A DNA stretch of 10,958 nucleotides from Ignavibacteriota bacterium (GTDB taxonomy: Bacteria; Bacteroidota; Ignavibacteria; Tepidaquicellales; Tepidaquicellaceae). The stretch is from assembly GCA_003158365.1 (NCBI GenBank), contig PMIW01000091.1, positions 1-10,958 of the forward strand. Direction: 5' to 3'. The notes beneath the pieces are model-generated. The model made no database searches and was not told the origin of the DNA. It was given only the letters and a program-made list of their open reading frames with translations. Below are positions 7,476 to 10,958 of this stretch, one piece after another (position 1 is the stretch's first letter; each line of letters opens with the position of its first letter). The position numbers and the translations under genes were made by a program.

Positions 7476-8378
7476 TTATGCGGAAATCTCCGGATTAATA
7501 TTTTCTTTAAAATCACTGTATCTTTGTGACAGAAAAACACCTGCCATCGTTATTACCGTACCAATTATGAAAAAATAAGATAAATTTTCCTTTAATAAAA
7601 TCCATGAAAAAATTATTGTAATTAATGGTGATGAATTCATCGATGTCGTTAATGAACTTACCGATATATATTTAGATGACCATGTGAATACAAAATAGCT
7701 TCCGAAAGCAACCAGTATAGTCAGATGAAAGAATGCCAGTCCTCCGTAAAAACTCATTTTAGCGAGAGAGAAATTGGGTAAATCGTACAGAAATATTGGT
7801 ATGTACATTATCAGACCCGTTGAAAATGAAATGGTCGAAGTTTTTAATGCTCCGTATTTCGCAACCATATCCTTGCTTAAAGTAAGGTAAAACGCCCACG
7901 ATGAGACGGCACAAAGCAATAAAATGTCACCTGAAAGCGTTGTCGATTTATTTGAATTAACAAAATTCTCATAAAATATCACAATAATTCCTATTATAGA
8001 GAGCAAAATTGAAAATAACTTACCGTGTGAGTATTTTTCATGCTTTATTTTAATCGAAATTAAATATGCAAATAGTGGCGTTAGGGAATAAGTTACACCC
8101 GAATGGGAAGCAGTCGATAAACTGACACCTTCTAAAAAACAAAACTGGTTAATCGGCAGAACCAATGCGCCCAGTATTAAAAACCTGAGTAAATCGCTTT
8201 TATCTATTTTGAAATTATTTTTACGGAAGAAAAAAATAATTAATAATAAAATATCTGCTATACCGAACCTGATAAATGCCAGCGATAGTGGAGAAACTTC
8301 TTCTACGATAAACTTCGCAGCAATCGGAGTAAAAGAAGTGGCAAACAATAAGTACACTAATAAAGCAATTTTTTTCAT
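7476..8378 (-). CDS. EamA/DMT superfamily transporter
   Basis: A 300-residue integral inner-membrane protein with about ten hydrophobic helices in two homologous halves (roughly 1-140 and 150-285), the EamA architecture of the drug/metabolite transporter superfamily. Typical signatures include the AFIRFGIAD stretch in helix 2, a helix-3/4 region with SHSGVTYSLTPLFAYL, and in the second half SLTTSMNSSPLITIIFSWILLKE. Members export amino acids, nucleosides or metabolites; the sequence does not reveal the substrate. It is the first gene of the minus-strand run that continues with the CDF exporter 7 bases later. An AAGG lies 7 bases before the ATG, making it one of the few genes here with a possible ribosome-binding site. 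A separate transcript is likely, since a terminator-like hairpin lies just upstream. Confidence 0.9.
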   Translation of the reverse strand: MKKIALLVYLLFATSFTPIAAKFIVEEVSPLSLAFIRFGIADILLLIIFFFRKNNFKIDKSDLLRFLILGALVLPINQFCFLEGVSLSTASHSGVTYSLTPLFAYLISIKIKHEKYSHGKLFSILLSIIGIIVIFYENFVNSNKSTTLSGDILLLCAVSSWAFYLTLSKDMVAKYGALKTSTISFSTGLIMYIPIFLYDLPNFSLAKMSFYGGLAFFHLTILVAFGSYFVFTWSSKYISVSSLTTSMNSSPLITIIFSWILLKENLSYFFIIGTVITMAGVFLSQRYSDFKENINPEISA

Positions 8379-8430
8379 TTCTATGCCTTGTCGGAATATT
8401 CGATTTATTTACATTTATTCCATAAAAATA

Positions 8431-8470
8431 AATCGAAGAATCCCGAATTTTCAAATGAGATTCTTCGATT
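8431..8470 (-). terminator. Hairpin with perfect 12-bp stem, probable terminator of the small lysine-rich gene
   Basis: AATCGAAGAATC (8431-8442) is the exact reverse complement of GATTCTTCGATT (8459-8470), with a 16-base loop. Read on the minus strand, the hairpin comes 23 bases after the stop of the lysine-rich gene and is followed by TATTTTTATGG, a T-rich stretch. This fits intrinsic termination separating the aldolase/small-gene transcript from the EamA operon. The T-run is interrupted and the stem is not GC-rich, so efficiency is uncertain. Confidence 0.6.
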
Positions 8471-8493
8471 ATTTCATAAATAAATTAAAAAAA

Positions 8494-8598
8494 TTAAGCA
8501 GAGGTTTTCTTAAGAGCTCTAGATGCTTTTATTTTAACCTGCTTTTTTACCTTTTTCTTTCTGTGTTTTGATAAAGCTTTTTTCTTTGGCTTATTCAT
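8494..8598 (-). CDS. 34-residue lysine-rich basic protein, possible ribosome-associated peptide
   Basis: A complete small frame, ATG at 8596-8598 and TAA at 8494-8496. The product begins MNKPKKKALSKHRKKKVKK and ends ASRALKKTSA; nearly half the residues are Lys or Arg and there are no acidic residues. Its size and the pattern ALSKHRKKK resemble very small ribosomal proteins of the bS22/mS38 (AURKAIP1/COX24) kind, which bind rRNA in the small subunit; this is a resemblance by eye, not a proven match. It follows the aldolase gene by 60 bases with no visible terminator between them, and a strong hairpin lies 23 bases beyond its stop, as expected for the last gene of a transcript. No Shine-Dalgarno sequence is seen, as for most genes here. 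The short length leaves some doubt that it is translated. Confidence 0.7.
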   Translation of the reverse strand: MNKPKKKALSKHRKKKVKKQVKIKASRALKKTSA

Positions 8599-8658
8599 AT
8601 TTGTATTTAATTAAGATTAACTATTTGCATTATATTTATATCGGTTACATCGGATAAT

Positions 8659-9723
8659 TTAAGCAATATCTATGCCTTTTTCAAGATAAACATCCTGTAT
8701 GGCATTTAATAGAATTACACCGTCTTTCATTGGTTTCTGGAATGCTTTTCTTCCTGAAATTAATCCCATTCCGCCTGCTCTTTTATTAATAACTGCAGTC
8801 TTTACCGCTTCTTTTAGGTCAGATTCACCTTTTCCAGTCGAAGCGCCGCCTGAATTTATTAATCCGGCTCTTCCCATGTAATTATTTGCTACCTGGTATC
8901 TTGTTAAATCAATCGGGTTATCTGTGGTCAGTTTTTCATATACAAGCTTGCTTGTTTTTCCGAATTTAAGTGCGTTATATCCGCCGTTATTTTCAGGTAA
9001 CTTCTGCTTAATAATATCGGCTTCTATTGTAACACCGAGATGATTTGCCTGTCCTGTTAAATCTGCAGAGACGTGATAATCCTTGTCGCCCTTTACGTTA
9101 AAAGCAGGATTTCTTAAGTAACACCATAAAATTGTCACAAGTCCGAGTTCGTGCGCATAAGCAAATGCATCTGAAACTTCCTGAATCTGCCTTGAAGATT
9201 CATCCGAACCGAAATAAATCGTAGCTCCGACTGCAACTGCTCCCATATCGAATGCCTGGTCAACATTGGCAAACATTATCTGGTCGTATTTATTTGGATA
9301 AGAAAGTATCTCATTATGGTTCAATTTCAGTATAAACGGAATCTTGTGCGCATATCTGCGCGAAACCGAACCGAGTACTCCAAGTGTAGATGCAACTGCA
9401 TTACAGCCGCCTTCCATAGCCAATTTTACAATATTTTCAGGGTCGAAATAAGCCGGATTCGGTGCAAAAGATGCTCCTGCCGAATGCTCTATGCCCTGGT
9501 CAACGGGTAATATCGATAAATAACCTGTTCCGGATAATCTCCCGTGATTGAATATTGATTGCATATTTCTGAGTACATTCGGAGTTCTGTCAGAATCTTT
9601 CCATACTCTGTCCACAAAATCAGGTCCCGGTAAATGTATCATTTCTTTAGCAATAGTCGTGCTTTTATGAGTAAGTAAGTACTCTTCTTCTTTTCCAAGT
9701 ATTTCTTTAATTTTTTCTAACAT
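8659..9723 (-). CDS. fbaB: Class I fructose-bisphosphate aldolase, DhnA/FbaB type
   Basis: Cytoplasmic reversible cleavage of fructose 1,6-bisphosphate to dihydroxyacetone phosphate and glyceraldehyde 3-phosphate, in glycolysis and gluconeogenesis, through a lysine Schiff base and without metal. The 354 residues match the length of the bacterial FbaB branch (about 350). Landmarks are LPVDQGIEH (72-80), the EADIIKQK segment (234-241) carrying the expected Schiff-base lysine (K239 or K241), the SGGAS phosphate loop (291-295) and RAGGMGLISGRKAFQ (315-329). The ATG at 9721-9723 starts the natural N-terminus, with an A-rich leader and no Shine-Dalgarno. A tiny possible membrane-peptide frame ends 50 bases upstream, and the lysine-rich small gene follows 60 bases downstream. 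No residue expected in the family is obviously missing. Confidence 0.96.
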   Translation of the reverse strand: MLEKIKEILGKEEEYLLTHKSTTIAKEMIHLPGPDFVDRVWKDSDRTPNVLRNMQSIFNHGRLSGTGYLSILPVDQGIEHSAGASFAPNPAYFDPENIVKLAMEGGCNAVASTLGVLGSVSRRYAHKIPFILKLNHNEILSYPNKYDQIMFANVDQAFDMGAVAVGATIYFGSDESSRQIQEVSDAFAYAHELGLVTILWCYLRNPAFNVKGDKDYHVSADLTGQANHLGVTIEADIIKQKLPENNGGYNALKFGKTSKLVYEKLTTDNPIDLTRYQVANNYMGRAGLINSGGASTGKGESDLKEAVKTAVINKRAGGMGLISGRKAFQKPMKDGVILLNAIQDVYLEKGIDIA

Positions 9724-9773
9724 TTTTTTATAGTTTAATTATTTAATATATTTATAAATTCAATTTTTTTTAA

Positions 9774-9872
9774 TTATGTATTGATAAAAACAAAAAGAGC
9801 TATTAAAAGTATTGCAAGAGTCGCGAGAGAAAGTGCACCTATAATAACGATATTTAATATCTCTTTTTTAAT
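9774..9872 (-). CDS. Possible 32-residue single-span membrane peptide with non-standard start codon
   Basis: The open frame ends with TAA at 9774-9776. From an ATT codon at 9870-9872 it encodes a basic/polar start (KKE) followed by ILNIVIIGALSLATLAILLI and a short FVFINT end: one convincing transmembrane helix. There is no ATG, GTG or TTG between the in-frame TAA at 9882-9884 and the end. However, AAGGG (9879-9883) lies 6 bases before the ATT, a good Shine-Dalgarno placement and rare in this window. ATT is a known but very uncommon start (as in infC). Base composition over the frame is less AT-rich than the flanking intergenic DNA. It may be a real leader or membrane microprotein, or a decayed remnant. 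It ends 50 bases before the aldolase ATG on the same strand. Confidence 0.35.
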   Translation of the reverse strand: MKKEILNIVIIGALSLATLAILLIALFVFINT

Positions 9873-9978
9873 ATTTTTCCCTTAATCTAACAAGATATTT
9901 AAAATCAAAACAAAATTAAATTCATATTTCAGTATTATTTCATTAATTTTTTACATTTTTAGCTAAAAACAACGAATT

Positions 9979-10014
9979 TTGACTTTATTTAAAAAGTTTA
10001 AATTCATAACTTTA
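9979..10014 (+). promoter_or_regulatory. Candidate promoter for the TPR-yqeY pair
   Basis: TTGAC (9979-9983) is followed by TAACTTTA (10007-10014), which resembles the Bacteroidota -7 element TAnnTTTG with one mismatch, 35 bases before the ATG at 10049. The spacing is longer than usual, so this is tentative. The rest of the divergent gap (9885-10048) is very AT-rich, with no supportable coding frame or RNA seen. Confidence 0.25.
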
Positions 10015-10048
10015 AGGTCTTAATAAAATAAAAATTATTTTTATAAAA

Positions 10049-10726
10049 ATGGCAAAATTAGGTAAAAACATAGGTAAAACTCACGAAGATAAGTTAATGG
10101 ATATGTATTATAAATCGATGGAATATTATGAGAATAATAAAAATAGGGTATATATCATTGCGACATCCGTTGTTGTTGTGGTTGCATTGGTATTTTTCTA
10201 TTTTAATTACAAAGCAAAAAATAATGAAACGGCAGGAATAGAATTATCCAAAGTTAAAACTGCTTATTCAAACGGATTATTCCAGCAGGCCATAAACGGG
10301 GATTCTTTGGGAATGTCAAGAGGTCTGCAGTATATCGTTGATAATTACGGTTCGTCAGAAAACGGACAAATTGCAAAGGTTATGCTGGCTAACTGCTATT
10401 ATTCTTTAAGGGATTATGAAAAAGCAGATAAGTATTTTAAAGATTATTCCGGCAGTAATGATATTTATAAAGCCGCATCTCTTGCCGGAATAGCTGAAGT
10501 TTGTGAGGCAAAGAATGATTACGCAAATGCAGCAAAGTATTATATGAAAGCATCACAGCAGAGCAAACTGGTTTCAAATAACGATGAATATTTGTTTTAT
10601 GCCATAAAAAATTATTCACTCGCAAATGATAACGAGACACTTAAAAAGACAATTAAAGAATTAAAGAAAGATTATCCCAAATCAAAATATATTCCCCAGA
10701 TTAGCAAATACGATACGGGAGACTGA
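10049..10726 (+). CDS. Membrane-anchored tetratricopeptide-repeat protein, YfgM-like topology
   Basis: A 225-residue protein with a charged cytoplasmic N-terminus (about 1-33), one transmembrane helix (about 34-53, rich in V and F) and a helical extracytoplasmic or periplasmic part. I see TPR-like helical hairpins at about 106-134 (AKVMLANCYYSLRDYEKADKYF), 139-172 (AASLAGIAEVCEAKNDYANAAKYYMKA) and a weaker one at 182-217. The layout of a short tail, a single helix and TPRs resembles YfgM/TPR_21 proteins, which act as periplasmic chaperone or scaffold partners; here that is only a structural analogy. The start is supported by the basic N-terminus and the lack of an in-frame extension, with an AT-rich leader. 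The yqeY gene begins 20 bases later on the same strand, so the two are likely cotranscribed. Confidence 0.85.
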   Translation: MAKLGKNIGKTHEDKLMDMYYKSMEYYENNKNRVYIIATSVVVVVALVFFYFNYKAKNNETAGIELSKVKTAYSNGLFQQAINGDSLGMSRGLQYIVDNYGSSENGQIAKVMLANCYYSLRDYEKADKYFKDYSGSNDIYKAASLAGIAEVCEAKNDYANAAKYYMKASQQSKLVSNNDEYLFYAIKNYSLANDNETLKKTIKELKKDYPKSKYIPQISKYDTGD

Positions 10727-10746
10727 TTAAATTTAATTTAATTATT

Positions 10747-10958
10747 ATGAGCTTAAAAGAAAAAATTATTGAGGATTTGAATGCTTCCATGAAAAAGCAG
10801 GATGCCGTGAGAACGGAAACTTTGCGCAGTATAAGGGCTGAAATACTAAAGATGGATAAATCGGGGATGCAAAGGGAAATGACTGAAGAAGAGGAAATTC
10901 AGCTCCTTACACGTCAGGTAAAAATGAGAAAAGAAGCAATCGAAATGTTTGAAAAAGG
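10747..10958 (+). CDS. yqeY: GatB/YqeY domain protein, N-terminal part (cut by window end)
   Basis: The first 70 codons of a small, all-helical YqeY protein (family about 150 residues). It starts MSLKEKIIEDLNASMKKQD, followed by VRTETLRSIRAEI and the EMTEEEEIQLLTRQVKMRKEAIEMFEK segment, which is the family signature as I know it. The domain is related to the C-terminal tail of GatB, the tRNA-dependent amidotransferase subunit that contacts tRNA. Stand-alone YqeY proteins are widespread and often lie near rpsU or dnaG, but their precise role is unsettled. The gene lies 20 bases after the TPR gene with no Shine-Dalgarno. The 3' end is outside the window. Confidence 0.93.
   Translation, partial: MSLKEKIIEDLNASMKKQDAVRTETLRSIRAEILKMDKSGMQREMTEEEEIQLLTRQVKMRKEAIEMFEK

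Noticed and set aside
7469..7540. N-terminal extension of the CDF exporter starting at 7540 (24 extra residues)
   Set aside because: It would overlap the EamA gene by 65 bases and add a tail with no family counterpart; the ATG at 7468 lies 7 bases past the EamA stop and gives the usual CDF N-terminus.
8393..8421. Inverted repeat GGAATA...TATTCC upstream of the EamA gene
   Set aside because: Only 6 bp with a 17-base spacer in AT-rich DNA; the TATTCC shared with the 3347 palindrome is too short to argue for a common regulator.
8209..8571. 120-codon + strand frame spanning the EamA start and hairpin
   Set aside because: It overlaps the EamA coding region, the hairpin and the small lysine-rich gene in antisense, and its product looks unlike any protein family I know.
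8640..8653. Short direct repeat ATCGG-TTAC-ATCGG between the aldolase and lysine-rich genes
   Set aside because: Five-base units are expected by chance and nothing else supports a binding site.

Overview
The window is AT-rich, packs its genes closely, and mostly lacks Shine-Dalgarno sequences in front of its start codons, which instead follow A/T-rich leaders. It encodes an outer-membrane TonB-dependent receptor with an N-terminal carboxypeptidase-regulatory-like domain, and a class I DhnA-type fructose-bisphosphate aldolase. Together these point to a Gram-negative member of the Bacteroidota/Ignavibacteriota/Chlorobiota group. That assignment is an inference from gene style; no rRNA or tRNA marker is present.

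Layout. At the left edge is the 3' part of an aldehyde dehydrogenase gene on the + strand (3-812). It converges, across a 177-base gap with one weak terminator-like hairpin, on a long block of minus-strand genes. Read in the direction of transcription (right to left), that block is: a possible tiny membrane peptide without a standard start codon (9774-9872), class I aldolase (8659-9723), a 34-residue lysine-rich protein (8494-8598), a 12-bp-stem hairpin that probably terminates that transcript (8431-8470), an EamA/DMT transporter, a CDF metal exporter, a Gfo/Idh/MocA dehydrogenase resembling UDP-GlcNAc 3-dehydrogenases, a CCA-adding-enzyme/poly(A)-polymerase family protein, a 92-residue secreted or anchored His/Cys protein, a 22-base palindrome, and the TonB-dependent receptor (990-3311). 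From the EamA gene to the small His/Cys gene the spacing is -14 to +18 bases, so these five genes look like one operon. On the right, a divergent + strand pair encodes a membrane-anchored TPR protein and the start of a YqeY protein, which is cut by the window end.

How the genes may work together. The most coherent theme is metal handling. The receptor has a plug and C-terminus like those of zinc/copper-type TonB receptors. The small protein before it carries HNH and HCxxC motifs and a C-terminal RAPP motif as in DUF2946-like proteins. The CDF exporter has zinc-type transmembrane sites and an unusual cytoplasmic tail that I read as three tandem dimerisation domains, of which only the middle one keeps the full set of expected metal-binding residues. 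The palindrome just upstream of the receptor is a candidate operator. The other genes (aldolase, cca, dehydrogenase, yqeY) are housekeeping. I see no CRISPR array, insertion sequence, prophage or defence system. The least explained elements are the CDF tail, the receptor/small-protein/palindrome unit, and the two very small genes flanking the aldolase.
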